Shown here: positions 18,243 through 27,394 of the stretch, one piece after another
Position numbering within the stretch: position 1 is the stretch's first letter
Layout of the letters: each line of letters starts with the position of its first letter
Program-made: the position numbers and the translations under genes
Assembly (NCBI RefSeq): GCF_030409525.1
Contig: NZ_JAUFQB010000063.1
Location: 1 to 64,000 of the forward strand
Reading direction: 5' to 3'
DNA: 64,000 bases
From: Kaistella yonginensis
Lineage (GTDB): Bacteria > Bacteroidota > Bacteroidia > Flavobacteriales > Weeksellaceae
Notes under the pieces: model-generated
What the model saw: only the letters and a program-made list of their open reading frames with translations
Told to the model about the DNA's origin: nothing
Database searches by the model: none

Positions 18243-20217
18243 ATTTGAAAAAAAACGCTCAAACACATTGAGATGGGGCTACCTTTTTACAGGGTTTGCC
18301 TTCGTTTTGTTTGTGGTTTTTCTCGGTAGAATTCTCTTTTTACAAAATACCAATGTTCAAGAAATCAAAGATGATTATATCAATAAAAATTATAGAGAAG
18401 CTACACTACAAGCAGCACGGGGAAATCTTTTCGCATCCGATGGATCGATTTTAGCAACCACTGTCATGCGCTATGATATTTATCTTGATTTCAAAATTGT
18501 TAAAGACACTGTTTACACCAATAACATTGGCGCTTTAACAGACTCATTATCAAAGATGTTCGGTAAGCCGAGAAGTTATTTCAGAGACCGATTTGATCAA
18601 CAGAAAAAAGCTAAAAACCAATATTACTCCTTGGTGAAAGGTCTGGATTTTGATGATTATGATCGACTTCGCAAATTCCCCATCTTTAAAAAAGGAAAAA
18701 ACCGAGGTGGATTTATCGTAGACAGAAATTACAAAAGAGAACTGGCCACTACGCAAATCGGTGCAGGAACCATTGGGATGGATAATCAAATTGGAAAATC
18801 TGGTCTGGAAGGTGCCTTTTCGAAATATTTAACCGGAACAGATGGAACGCGTCTGGAACAAAGGGTAAATTCTAACCAATGGAAACCAATTGATTACTGG
18901 AAAGTAAATGAACCCATCGATGGACAAGATGTTTATACCACAATCGACTTACGGATTCAAGATATTGCACATTCTGCTTTAGAAAAACAACTCATAAAAT
19001 TCGATGCAGAACACGGTAGCGTTTTGGTCATGGAAGTTGCAACCGGAAAGGTAAAAGCCATGGTTAACCTACGAAGAACCGAGCCAGAAATTTATGTTGA
19101 TGCTTACAACTATGCACTGAAAGATAATATTGAACCGGGATCTACCTTCAAAACAATATCATTATTGGCTGCAATGGATGATGGATTTATTGATGAAAAC
19201 ACCACTGTAAATGTGGGAAATGGGGTGTGGACTTATGCCAAGCAAAGAATTTCTGATGGTCATGGTGGTGGAACTTATGAAATCGCTGATGTGTTGGCCA
19301 AATCCAGCAACGTCGGCACTGCTAAATTAATAACGCAGTATTATGCCCATAAGCCACAGGTTTTTTTGGACCATATGCGACGTTGGAAATTATTCGATAA
19401 AATGGAGATTGAAATTCCCGGAGTTACAAAGCCACGAATCTTAACACCAAACAGCAAAAGCTGGAATGCAGCAACCCTCGCATCTATATCATATGGATAC
19501 GCAACCAATATTAACCTTTTACAGTTAACTACATTTTACAATGGCATTGCCAACAAAGGGAAAATGGTAGAACCACTTTTTATTGAAAAAATACTTAAAG
19601 ATGGCAGAGTGCTTTATGAAGCGAAGCCAAAAGTAATGGTTAATAAAATGGCCTCAACAAAAGCGATTGAAATGATGACCAGTGCCCTAACCAAAGCAGT
19701 AGAAAAGGGGACAGCAAAAAGTATTTTCACACCGAATCTTCAAATGGCAGGTAAAACCGGAACTGCGAGGTTTGAATATTGGCTTCCGGGTCCGATGAAA
19801 TACCGCAGCTCGTTTGCCGGATTCTACCCTGCTGACAATCCGAAATACACTTGTTATATCATGATTAGCGAACCAGACAATTCAAAAGGATTTTATGGCT
19901 CTACCGTTGCAGCACCAGTATTTAAAGAGATTGCAGGAAAGACATTTTTAAAAACACCACAGAATATTGAGAAAGAAATGTTGGTCGAACGCAAAGTAGA
20001 CCTCAGCAAAATGACACTGCCAAATGTAAAAGTGGCCGTAAAAAACAAAACAATGCCGAATGTCATGGGACTTATTGGTAAAAACATTATCCCACAACTA
20101 GAAAACCAAGGTTATCGGGTTGATTACAAAGGAGTAGGAAAAATAAAAGAACAGTTTCCATTAGAAGGAACCATCATTAACAAAGACCAAAGAATTTATC
20201 TGCAATTGCAAAATTAA
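18226..20217 (+). CDS. Septal class B penicillin-binding protein with PASTA domain (FtsI-like)
   Basis: Transpeptidase of 663 residues that crosslinks septal peptidoglycan. One N-terminal transmembrane anchor (about 18-40) is followed by the PBP dimerisation domain and the penicillin-binding domain with S306-x-x-K309 ('EPGSTFK'), S360-S-N362 ('SSNVGTAK') and K510-T-G512 ('AGKTGTARFE'). The C-terminus carries one PASTA-like domain (about 605-663, 'MPNVMGLIGKNIIPQLENQG'), more like SpoVD/PBP2X than E. coli FtsI. The start is inside ftsL; the ATG at 18239 is out of frame. Confidence 0.95.
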   Translation: MAVQNEFEKKRSNTLRWGYLFTGFAFVLFVVFLGRILFLQNTNVQEIKDDYINKNYREATLQAARGNLFASDGSILATTVMRYDIYLDFKIVKDTVYTNNIGALTDSLSKMFGKPRSYFRDRFDQQKKAKNQYYSLVKGLDFDDYDRLRKFPIFKKGKNRGGFIVDRNYKRELATTQIGAGTIGMDNQIGKSGLEGAFSKYLTGTDGTRLEQRVNSNQWKPIDYWKVNEPIDGQDVYTTIDLRIQDIAHSALEKQLIKFDAEHGSVLVMEVATGKVKAMVNLRRTEPEIYVDAYNYALKDNIEPGSTFKTISLLAAMDDGFIDENTTVNVGNGVWTYAKQRISDGHGGGTYEIADVLAKSSNVGTAKLITQYYAHKPQVFLDHMRRWKLFDKMEIEIPGVTKPRILTPNSKSWNAATLASISYGYATNINLLQLTTFYNGIANKGKMVEPLFIEKILKDGRVLYEAKPKVMVNKMASTKAIEMMTSALTKAVEKGTAKSIFTPNLQMAGKTGTARFEYWLPGPMKYRSSFAGFYPADNPKYTCYIMISEPDNSKGFYGSTVAAPVFKEIAGKTFLKTPQNIEKEMLVERKVDLSKMTLPNVKVAVKNKTMPNVMGLIGKNIIPQLENQGYRVDYKGVGKIKEQFPLEGTIINKDQRIYLQLQN

Positions 20218-20282
20218 AATAAAAGGGAAAGTCTCAAGAGATGAATTAAAGAGGATCGGAAAAATCCTATCATATTTATAAA

Positions 20283-21743
20283 ATGAATTTAGAAGAAGTA
20301 TTACATAGAATCCCAGTCCTGGAAATTATCGGAAATAAAGACCGAGAAATTTCAGAACTCATTTTCGATAGCCGAAAAGCTGTGGAGCATTCATTGTACG
20401 TGGCGATTAAAGGAACAATTTCAGACGGACATGACTTCATTAATTCTTCCAGTGAAAAAGGAGCAATTGCTATTGTTTGTGAGCATATACCAACCGAAAT
20501 AAAAACAGAAATAACGTATATAAAAGTACAAGATGCAGCAAAAACCCTAGGTCATCTTGCTTCTAATTTCTATGGAAATCCTTCTTCAAGATTAAACCTC
20601 ATCGGGATTACCGGAACCAATGGGAAAACCTCAGTTACGACTTTACTGTTCGATATTTTCAAAATCTTAGGTTTTAAATCGGCGCTCATTTCTACCGTAG
20701 AATACCGTATCGGTGACGAGGTTATTCCGTCCACCCATACCACGCCGGATATCATTCGCGTAAATCAAATCTTGGCAAAAGCAGTTGCGAAAGGATGCGA
20801 GTACGCATTTATGGAGGTTTCTTCGCACGGTATTCATCAGCATAGAACGACAGGTTTACAGTTTAAAATCGCTGGATTTACCAATATTACTCACGATCAT
20901 TTAGATTATCATAAAACCTTCGACCAATACCTTAAAACCAAAAAAAGATTTTTCGATGAATTAACCTCCGAGGCAATTGCTATCACCAATATTGATGATA
21001 AAAACGGCAATGTACTCTTGCAAAACACCAAAGCGAAGAAAAAATCCTACGCTTTGAAAACAATGGCAGATTTTCATGGAAAAATCACAGAAATTGATTT
21101 TAATGGAATGTTATTGAACTTCAATGGAAAAGAATTTTGGACAACTTTAACCGGAAAGTTCAATGCCTCTAATTTACTTCTTGCTTATGCAATTGCCATA
21201 GAAAGCGGTTTTCATGAAGATGATATTTTACCCGCGATTTCACAATTAAAAAGAGTGAATGGTCGATTTGAAACCTTAAAGTCACCAGGCGGAATTTTCT
21301 TCGTTGTTGATTATGCTCATACACCAGATGCACTGGAAAATGTGTTGGATTCGATCAACGAAATCCGCACCAAAAACGAACGATTAATCACCATATTTGG
21401 TTGTGGTGGTGATCGAGATGTAGCGAAACGTCCTGAAATGGGGAAAATTGCGACCCGTAAATCTACATTGGCCATTATAACTTCCGACAATCCGAGAACC
21501 GAAAACCCTTCAGATATTATTAAAGAAATTGAAGCCGGTGTTGAACCCCAGAACTTTAGCAAATATACGTCTATTCCAGATCGTAGAGAAGCGATAAAAA
21601 TGGCTATTAAGTTTGCAGAGCCAAAAGACATCGTTGTCGTAGCAGGAAAAGGCCACGAAACCTATCAGGAAATTAATGGCATGAAAAACCATTTTGATGA
21701 CAAAGAAACGATTATAGAACTCACCCGATTGATGTCTAAATAA
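20283..21743 (+). CDS. murE: UDP-MurNAc-L-Ala-D-Glu:meso-diaminopimelate ligase MurE
   Basis: Cytosolic Mur ligase of 486 residues that adds the third stem-peptide residue. The P-loop 'GITGTNGKTSV', 'THTTPD', 'MEVSSHGI' and 'FTNITHDHLDYH' are standard. The DNPR motif at residues 402-405 is the signature for meso-diaminopimelate rather than lysine, so the cell wall should be the usual Gram-negative DAP type. A 65-base gap without a clear promoter separates it from the PBP gene; mraY follows 28 bases later. Confidence 0.96.
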   Translation: MNLEEVLHRIPVLEIIGNKDREISELIFDSRKAVEHSLYVAIKGTISDGHDFINSSSEKGAIAIVCEHIPTEIKTEITYIKVQDAAKTLGHLASNFYGNPSSRLNLIGITGTNGKTSVTTLLFDIFKILGFKSALISTVEYRIGDEVIPSTHTTPDIIRVNQILAKAVAKGCEYAFMEVSSHGIHQHRTTGLQFKIAGFTNITHDHLDYHKTFDQYLKTKKRFFDELTSEAIAITNIDDKNGNVLLQNTKAKKKSYALKTMADFHGKITEIDFNGMLLNFNGKEFWTTLTGKFNASNLLLAYAIAIESGFHEDDILPAISQLKRVNGRFETLKSPGGIFFVVDYAHTPDALENVLDSINEIRTKNERLITIFGCGGDRDVAKRPEMGKIATRKSTLAIITSDNPRTENPSDIIKEIEAGVEPQNFSKYTSIPDRREAIKMAIKFAEPKDIVVVAGKGHETYQEINGMKNHFDDKETIIELTRLMSK

Positions 21744-21771
21744 ACAATGATTGAAGCTAAAATAAAATAGT

Positions 21772-23013
21772 ATGTTATATTACCTATTCGAATATTTAAC
21801 CAGCCACGGTATTCACGTTCCGGGAATGGGGATGTTTAAATTCATCTCTTTCCGTGCAGGAATGGCCGTTTTATTGTCGCTTTTAATTGCTTTGGTTTTT
21901 GGTAAAAAAATCATCAATTATCTGCGAAATAAGCAGATGGGGGAATTGGTGCGTGATTTAGGATTAGATGGGCAAAAACAAAAAGAAGGCACCCCAACCA
22001 TGGGCGGTCTGATTATTATTTTGGCCACTTTAATTCCGGTTTTACTGTTCACCAAGATTTTCAATATTTATATCATCCTGTTGATTATTTCAGTCGTTTG
22101 GATGGGCGCAATTGGCTTTATTGATGATTATTTAAAGAAAATTAAAAAAAATAAAGACGGCTTAAGTGGTAAATTTAAAGTGATTGGCCAGGTTGGTTTG
22201 GGCTTAATCGTTGGGGTAACCATGTACTTTCATCCGGATATCACGGTAAAAAGAAAATATGCCGATGCCAAAGAAATCAACCGAAATAACGTAGAAGCCA
22301 ACTTTATGAAAACGGAGAAATCAACAGTTTCTACCGTCCCTTTTGTAAAAAACAACGAGTTCGATTATAGTAAAATTTTATTTTGGATGAGTCCTGAAGA
22401 TGCACAGGAATGGGCTTGGATTGTATTTATTCCCATTGTTATTTTCATTGTGACCGCAGTTTCTAATGGAGCAAATATCACCGATGGAATTGATGGTCTT
22501 GCCGCGGGTACGAGCGTTGTTATATTATTAACTTTATCATTTTTCGCTTATCTGTCGGGGAACATCATTTTTGCGGATTATCTCAATATTATGTTCCTGC
22601 CAAATATGGGCGAAACCACCATTTTCGCACTCGCTTTAGTCGGTGCAGTCATTGGATTTTTCTGGTACAATACCTACCCAGCTCAGGTATTCATGGGCGA
22701 TACCGGAAGTTTAATGTTGGGCGGAGTCATTGCCGTTTTGGCCATCATTCTCCGAAAAGAGTTGTTGATTCCTGTATTGTGTGGCATTTTCTTAATAGAA
22801 AACCTGTCGGTCATGCTACAGGTTGGAGTCTTTAAATATAGAAAAAGAAAATATGGCTTAGCATACGCTCAAAACAACAGGTTATTCAAAATGTCTCCTC
22901 TTCACCATCATTATCAGAAAGAAGGATATCACGAAAGCAAAATTGTTAACCGCATGGTTATCATCGGGGTTTTGTTTGCGATTATTTGTTTAATAACATT
23001 GAAGATTAGGTAA
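21772..23013 (+). CDS. mraY: Phospho-MurNAc-pentapeptide translocase MraY
   Basis: Polytopic membrane enzyme of 413 residues that transfers phospho-MurNAc-pentapeptide to undecaprenyl phosphate, making lipid I. Active-site motifs are 'GFIDDYLKK', '[12 protein letters not shown]', '[12 protein letters not shown]' and the HHH region '[11 protein letters not shown]'. A hydrophilic insertion of about 60 residues between '[10 protein letters not shown]' and 'FWMSPEDAQ' is characteristic of Bacteroidota MraY. murD follows after 95 bases, the largest gap inside the core of the cluster. Confidence 0.96.
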   Translation: MLYYLFEYLTSHGIHVPGMGMFKFISFRAGMAVLLSLLIALVFGKKIINYLRNKQMGELVRDLGLDGQKQKEGTPTMGGLIIILATLIPVLLFTKIFNIYIILLIISVVWMGAIGFIDDYLKKIKKNKDGLSGKFKVIGQVGLGLIVGVTMYFHPDITVKRKYADAKEINRNNVEANFMKTEKSTVSTVPFVKNNEFDYSKILFWMSPEDAQEWAWIVFIPIVIFIVTAVSNGANITDGIDGLAAGTSVVILLTLSFFAYLSGNIIFADYLNIMFLPNMGETTIFALALVGAVIGFFWYNTYPAQVFMGDTGSLMLGGVIAVLAIILRKELLIPVLCGIFLIENLSVMLQVGVFKYRKRKYGLAYAQNNRLFKMSPLHHHYQKEGYHESKIVNRMVIIGVLFAIICLITLKIR

Positions 23014-23074
23014 GAAAAATAGCGTATATCAAATATTTTAAAAAAATAAATTTAATAATGTAAATAAGTCAAAG

Positions 23075-23098
23075 TACATTTTACTGTATACATTTTAC
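23075..23098 (+). repeat. Direct repeat TACATTTTAC upstream of murD
   Basis: Two exact 10-mers at 23075-23084 and 23089-23098 (14-base period), ending 10 bases before the murD ATG. No TAnnTTTG element is present, so whether this is an internal promoter or regulator site is unknown. Confidence 0.5.
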
Positions 23099-23108
23099 AA
23101 AAATAAAT

Positions 23109-24467
23109 ATGAAAATAGTTGTTTTAGGTGGCGGAGAAAGCGGCGTTGGTGCAGCATATTTAGCAAAGAAGAAAGGCTTAAATGTTTTTCTTTCGGATAA
23201 AGGTGCAATCAAAGATGAGTATAAAAAGCAATTAGTCAACGCTGGAATTGAGTTTGAAGAAGAACAACACGATGAGGCGCGAATTTTAGAGGCAGACTGG
23301 ATTATAAAATCCCCCGGGATTCCTAAAAAAGCTGAGATTATTTTTAAAATTAATCAAAAGGGAATTCGCTTGTCTTCAGAAATTGAATTTGCAGCAGAAT
23401 TTACCCAAGCGAAAATTATTGCAATTACAGGAAGCAATGGTAAAACAACCACCACTTCACTTATTTATCATATTTTGAAAAATGATAAGTTGAAAGTTGG
23501 TTTAGCGGGAAACATCGGTAAAAGCTTTGCTAAACAAGTTGCCGATGCGAATTTCGATTATTACGTTTTAGAAGTTAGTTCTTTTCAGTTGGATGATATT
23601 CAAAACTTCAGACCGTTTATCTCTTTATTATTGAATTTGAGTCAGGACCACCTCGACCAATACAACTATAATTATGAAGAATACGCTCTGGCAAAATTCA
23701 GAATTACTGAAAACCAAGAGAATGATAATTTCTTCATCTACAACAAAGATGATGAAATGAGCATGAATCTTCTGGAAAAACTGGCAATCAGAGCAAAGAA
23801 AATTCCGTTTTCGACCAAAGAAAAATTAGGGGAAGGAGGCTTTATTCATAATGATACCATCACGGTAAAGATTGCAGAGGAATTTTCAATGAAAATCGCC
23901 GAACTTTCTTTAATCGGAAATCACAATATCGCCAACAGTTTGGCCGCCTCTATTGCAGGTAAGTTGCTGAATATCAGTAACGAAAGCATAAGAAATTCAT
24001 TAATGACCTTTCAGGCCGTTGAACATCGATTAGAGCAGGTTGCCCAAATAGATGGAGTCACCTTTATTAATGATAGTAAAGCGACCAATGTAAATGCAAC
24101 CTACTTCGCCTTAGAAAGTATGAATCAACCTACGATCTGGATTGTAGGCGGAGTTGACAAAGGAAATGATTATACAGAGATTGAAAACCTTGTTAAAAGA
24201 AAAGTAAAAGCAATTGTTTGTTTGGGGATCGATAATCAGAAAATCATCGATTTCTTTAAAGACAAAAAAGAAGCCATTTACAGCACTTCAAGTATGGAAG
24301 AAGCTGTAAAAGTTTCCAAATCATTAGCAGAAAAGAGTGATACTGTTTTACTTTCACCCTGTTGCGCAAGTTTTGATTTATTCGATAATTATGAAGATCG
24401 TGGAAATCAATTTAAAAAAGAAGTTTTAAAAAAAATCAATAATTCCCTCTCGATGGAAGAGGATTAA
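23109..24467 (+). CDS. murD: UDP-MurNAc-L-alanine:D-glutamate ligase MurD
   Basis: Mur ligase of 452 residues adding D-glutamate to UDP-MurNAc-L-Ala. The N-terminal Rossmann-like 'VVLGGGESGVGAAYLA', P-loop 'AITGSNGKTTTT', 'LEVSSFQLD', 'LNLSQDHLDQY', 'FINDSKATN' and 'LLSPCCASFDLFDNYEDRG' are all characteristic of MurD. ftsW starts 11 bases downstream. Confidence 0.97.
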   Translation: MKIVVLGGGESGVGAAYLAKKKGLNVFLSDKGAIKDEYKKQLVNAGIEFEEEQHDEARILEADWIIKSPGIPKKAEIIFKINQKGIRLSSEIEFAAEFTQAKIIAITGSNGKTTTTSLIYHILKNDKLKVGLAGNIGKSFAKQVADANFDYYVLEVSSFQLDDIQNFRPFISLLLNLSQDHLDQYNYNYEEYALAKFRITENQENDNFFIYNKDDEMSMNLLEKLAIRAKKIPFSTKEKLGEGGFIHNDTITVKIAEEFSMKIAELSLIGNHNIANSLAASIAGKLLNISNESIRNSLMTFQAVEHRLEQVAQIDGVTFINDSKATNVNATYFALESMNQPTIWIVGGVDKGNDYTEIENLVKRKVKAIVCLGIDNQKIIDFFKDKKEAIYSTSSMEEAVKVSKSLAEKSDTVLLSPCCASFDLFDNYEDRGNQFKKEVLKKINNSLSMEED

Positions 24468-24478
24468 GGTGAGGAAAA

Positions 24479-25702
24479 ATGCAGGAAAGAGACCACAAAT
24501 TTGAATTGTTAAAAGGCGACAAAGTACTGTGGAGCGTAATCTTATTGATTTCGTTCTTCTCAGTGTTTCCTGTGTATTCTGCAAGTTCTAATTTAGAATA
24601 TATTGTGAATAGCGGAACCACCACGTCGCACCTCATCAAGCACACCTTTTTCGTGGTGCTTGGTTTGGCAATTATGCGTGGCGTAGGTGTTTTTAAGTAC
24701 GAACACATCGGAAAACTCAGCAGCTACCTCCTAATTTTTACGATTGCATTACTAGGATTAACAATGGTTTCGGGACAAACCATCGACGGTGCTTCGGCTT
24801 CACGATGGTTGAAAATACCAGGTACACCAATTTCTTTTCAGCCCTCTTCTTTTGCTTATTTAATGTTAATTATTTACCTCTGCCGGTATTTGACCAAAAA
24901 AATTAAAAGAGAGCGTCTTCCGATTGAAAATATATTTTACATTTTCGGACCCGTTTTACTGGTTTTTGGCTTAGTGGCAAAAGACAATGGTTCTACCGCC
25001 TTAATGATATTAATGGTATCTTTAATTGTAATGGTAATCGGGCAATTAAATAAAAAATACATTGTTGGATTCGTGGCGCTTTCCTCCGTAGTTATCGGCA
25101 TATTTATGTTTTTAGCTTTAAAGACGAACTTCATTGAAAATAACAGGGTACATACTTGGATGAGCCGTATAGAAACCTTCACCAAAAAAGAAACCCAGAT
25201 TGAAGATGAAGCCGATAAAGCAAAAAATTATCAGGTGATGCAAGCCAAAGCAGCCATTGTTCATGGTGGGATTGCGGGAATGGGTCCGGGAAAAAGCGCT
25301 TTAAAGCAAATGCTTCCACAGTCTGCCTCGGATTTTATTTTCGCCATCATCGTGGAGGAATATGGTTTTATTGGCGCAACCGTTTTAATTGCGCTCTATC
25401 TCATCATGATTATCAGAATCGTAATGATTGCCAGTAAAATGCCCGCCTTTTTTGGGAGTTTATTGGTGCTGAGTCTCGGGACTATGATTTTTGTACAACT
25501 ATCGGTTAATATTGCGGTCGCCATTAATTTGATTCCGGTCACAGGACAGCCCTTGCCTTTAATAAGTTATGGTGGAACCTCCATGCTGGTCACCTATATT
25601 CAGTTAGGAATTATACTGAATGTAAGTTCCAGAATCCAGGTTTATGATGAAGAAGGAATGGGCAAAAAACAGAGTATTGAAGAAATAAATGATATCGCGT
25701 AA
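24479..25702 (+). CDS. ftsW: Septal peptidoglycan glycosyltransferase FtsW
   Basis: SEDS-family membrane protein of 407 residues that polymerises lipid II at the septum with the class B PBP encoded four genes upstream. About ten transmembrane segments; the SEDS signatures 'DGASASRWLKIPGTPISFQPSSFA', 'VAKDNGSTALMI', 'EEYGFIGAT' and 'LPLISYGGTSML' are visible. The larger periplasmic loop with 'NRVHTWMSRIETF' is in the normal place. Position between murD and murG favours FtsW over RodA. Confidence 0.94.
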   Translation: MQERDHKFELLKGDKVLWSVILLISFFSVFPVYSASSNLEYIVNSGTTTSHLIKHTFFVVLGLAIMRGVGVFKYEHIGKLSSYLLIFTIALLGLTMVSGQTIDGASASRWLKIPGTPISFQPSSFAYLMLIIYLCRYLTKKIKRERLPIENIFYIFGPVLLVFGLVAKDNGSTALMILMVSLIVMVIGQLNKKYIVGFVALSSVVIGIFMFLALKTNFIENNRVHTWMSRIETFTKKETQIEDEADKAKNYQVMQAKAAIVHGGIAGMGPGKSALKQMLPQSASDFIFAIIVEEYGFIGATVLIALYLIMIIRIVMIASKMPAFFGSLLVLSLGTMIFVQLSVNIAVAINLIPVTGQPLPLISYGGTSMLVTYIQLGIILNVSSRIQVYDEEGMGKKQSIEEINDIA

Positions 25703-25711
25703 ACACCAATA

Positions 25712-25734
25712 ATGAGCGATGAGGAATGAGCGAT
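25712..25734 (+). repeat. Short direct repeat in the ftsW-murG spacer
   Basis: ATGAGCGAT occurs twice (25712-25720 and 25726-25734), 14 bases apart. The whole 100-base spacer shows no promoter element that I can support. Confidence 0.4.
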
Positions 25735-25802
25735 AATTGAAAACCCAAAGGGATTAAATTTTAATAGCCATGAGACTTATCTCGTGGAAAGAAATGACTA
25801 TA

Positions 25803-26918
25803 ATGAGCAAAAGATTAAAAATTCTAATGAGCGGAGGCGGAACCGGAGGACATATTTTCCCGGCAATTGCCATTGCGCAGGAAATTCAGAAGAGATTCCC
25901 GCAGGCAGAATTTTTGTTCATTGGTGCCAATGGAAAAATGGAAATGGAAAAAGTTCCACAAGCAGGCTTCCAAATTGTAGGTTTGAATATCGCAGGTTTC
26001 GATAGAGGCAATGTATTAAAGAATTTCAAATTGCCTTTTAAATTACTGTCAAGTCTTACAAAAGCCAGAAAAACCATAAAAGAATTTCAGCCGGACTTCG
26101 CTATTGGAACTGGCGGATTTGCAAGTGGCCCAGCCTTATTTATGGCAGCCAACTTAGGCGTTCCTATTTTTGTTCAGGAACAGAATTCTTTACCCGGAAA
26201 AACAAATACCTATTTGGCAAAAAAAGCAAAAGCCGTATTTACCGCTTATCCGAACATGGATCACTTCTTTCCGAAAACCAAAACTTTTTTCTTGGGAAAT
26301 CCAGTTAGAAAGACCATTATCACTGATTTAATTGATAAAGAACTAGCCAAAGAACAATTAGGTTTAGATCGAAATAAATTAACCATTCTTTCTGTTGGCG
26401 GTTCTTTAGGTTCCAGAACATTAAATAATGGCTGGAAAGAAAATGTGAAACAAATAACCGAAAAAGATTACCAACTCATCTGGCAAACCGGAAAATTAGA
26501 TTATAAAGAATTAAGTGAAAATTCGCGAATCTCAAATCTCAAATCTCAAATCTCATTGAAGGAATTTATTTCCGATATGGCTTTGGCGTATTCTGCCGCA
26601 GATGTCATTGTTTCCCGTGCCGGAGCCATTGCTATTTCCGAATTGGCTATGACGAAAAAACCAATTGTATTGGTTCCTTTTCCTTTTGCCGCAGAGGATC
26701 ATCAAACCAAAAATGCGATAACACTGGTTGAAAAAAATGCAGCCCGTATCGTAAAAGACAGCGAAATGGCAGAAAACTTTTGGCCTACCGTACTGCAAAT
26801 TTGTGAAAATGAAGGGTTAAGAAAAGAAATGTCGGAAAATTTGGAATTCTTTGCAAAACCAAAAGCGACCGAGGAAATTGTAGATGAAATTATAAAAACA
26901 ATAAAACCTAAAATATGA
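25803..26918 (+). CDS. murG: Lipid II synthase MurG (UDP-GlcNAc transferase)
   Basis: GT28 enzyme of 371 residues that adds GlcNAc to lipid I on the inner face of the membrane. I start at 25803 (MSKRLKILMSGGGTGGH); in-frame ATGs at 25770 and 25794 add residues with no family counterpart. Motifs are 'GGGTGGHIFPA', 'GTGGFASGP', 'VQEQNSLPGKTN', 'GGSLGSRTLN' and 'SRAGAIAISEL'. Residues near 242-252 are encoded by a perfect 7-mer tandem repeat (26528-26555). The stop overlaps the next start by 4 bases. Confidence 0.96.
   Translation: MSKRLKILMSGGGTGGHIFPAIAIAQEIQKRFPQAEFLFIGANGKMEMEKVPQAGFQIVGLNIAGFDRGNVLKNFKLPFKLLSSLTKARKTIKEFQPDFAIGTGGFASGPALFMAANLGVPIFVQEQNSLPGKTNTYLAKKAKAVFTAYPNMDHFFPKTKTFFLGNPVRKTIITDLIDKELAKEQLGLDRNKLTILSVGGSLGSRTLNNGWKENVKQITEKDYQLIWQTGKLDYKELSENSRISNLKSQISLKEFISDMALAYSAADVIVSRAGAIAISELAMTKKPIVLVPFPFAAEDHQTKNAITLVEKNAARIVKDSEMAENFWPTVLQICENEGLRKEMSENLEFFAKPKATEEIVDEIIKTIKPKI
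26528..26555 (+). repeat. Heptanucleotide tandem repeat inside murG
   Basis: Four perfect AATCTCA units (28 bases) within the murG coding region, encoding part of 'RISNLKSQISL'. Gain or loss of one unit would shift the frame; three units are in frame. Confidence 0.85.
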
Positions 26919-27391
26919 AAGCAAGAATTTTCACTTTGTTGATGATTTGCTTTATTGCAAATTTCTTCACCGCACAAACACTAGTTAAACCTGCAGATTT
27001 TAACATAAAAGACATTGCGTCTTATCTTAAAACGCAAAATTTTGTAATTGATGAAATACATGATAACTACATCAAAATTACGGACAATCAAAATAGTTCC
27101 ATTTTTATCGATATAAGCGAAGACAAAAAATCGCTCCTTTTCAATGTAAAAATTTTACTTAAAAAAGAGGCAAAAGTTTCCGAAATTGAAAGCTTACTCG
27201 GCAAAATCAATGATTTAAATATGATCAAAGCGAAATATCTTTCTGAAGATAATTCCGTTTTCTTCCAATATAATTTTTGGATTGATAAAGGATTTACCAA
27301 AGAAACTTTGTTAGATGCAATTATCGAATTTGGACTTTACCAAGGAGATTCATTTGCTTTGGACAAAGCTAAAATATTTGAATACCAATAA
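26915..27391 (+). CDS. Secreted small protein, YbjN-like, inside the dcw cluster
   Basis: Protein of 158 residues with a signal peptide (cleavage near FFTA-Q, about residue 20) and therefore likely periplasmic. The mature part ('IASYLKTQNFVIDEIHDNYIKI' onward, then 'FNVKILLKKEAKVSEIESLLGKIND') looks like the YbjN/sensory-transduction-regulator fold, a type III chaperone-like alpha/beta domain; this is a pattern judgement only. It overlaps murG by 4 bases (ATGA) and ends 3 bases before murC, so it is fully embedded in the operon. Function unknown. Confidence 0.7.
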   Translation: MKARIFTLLMICFIANFFTAQTLVKPADFNIKDIASYLKTQNFVIDEIHDNYIKITDNQNSSIFIDISEDKKSLLFNVKILLKKEAKVSEIESLLGKINDLNMIKAKYLSEDNSVFFQYNFWIDKGFTKETLLDAIIEFGLYQGDSFALDKAKIFEYQ

Positions 27392-27394
27392 AAT

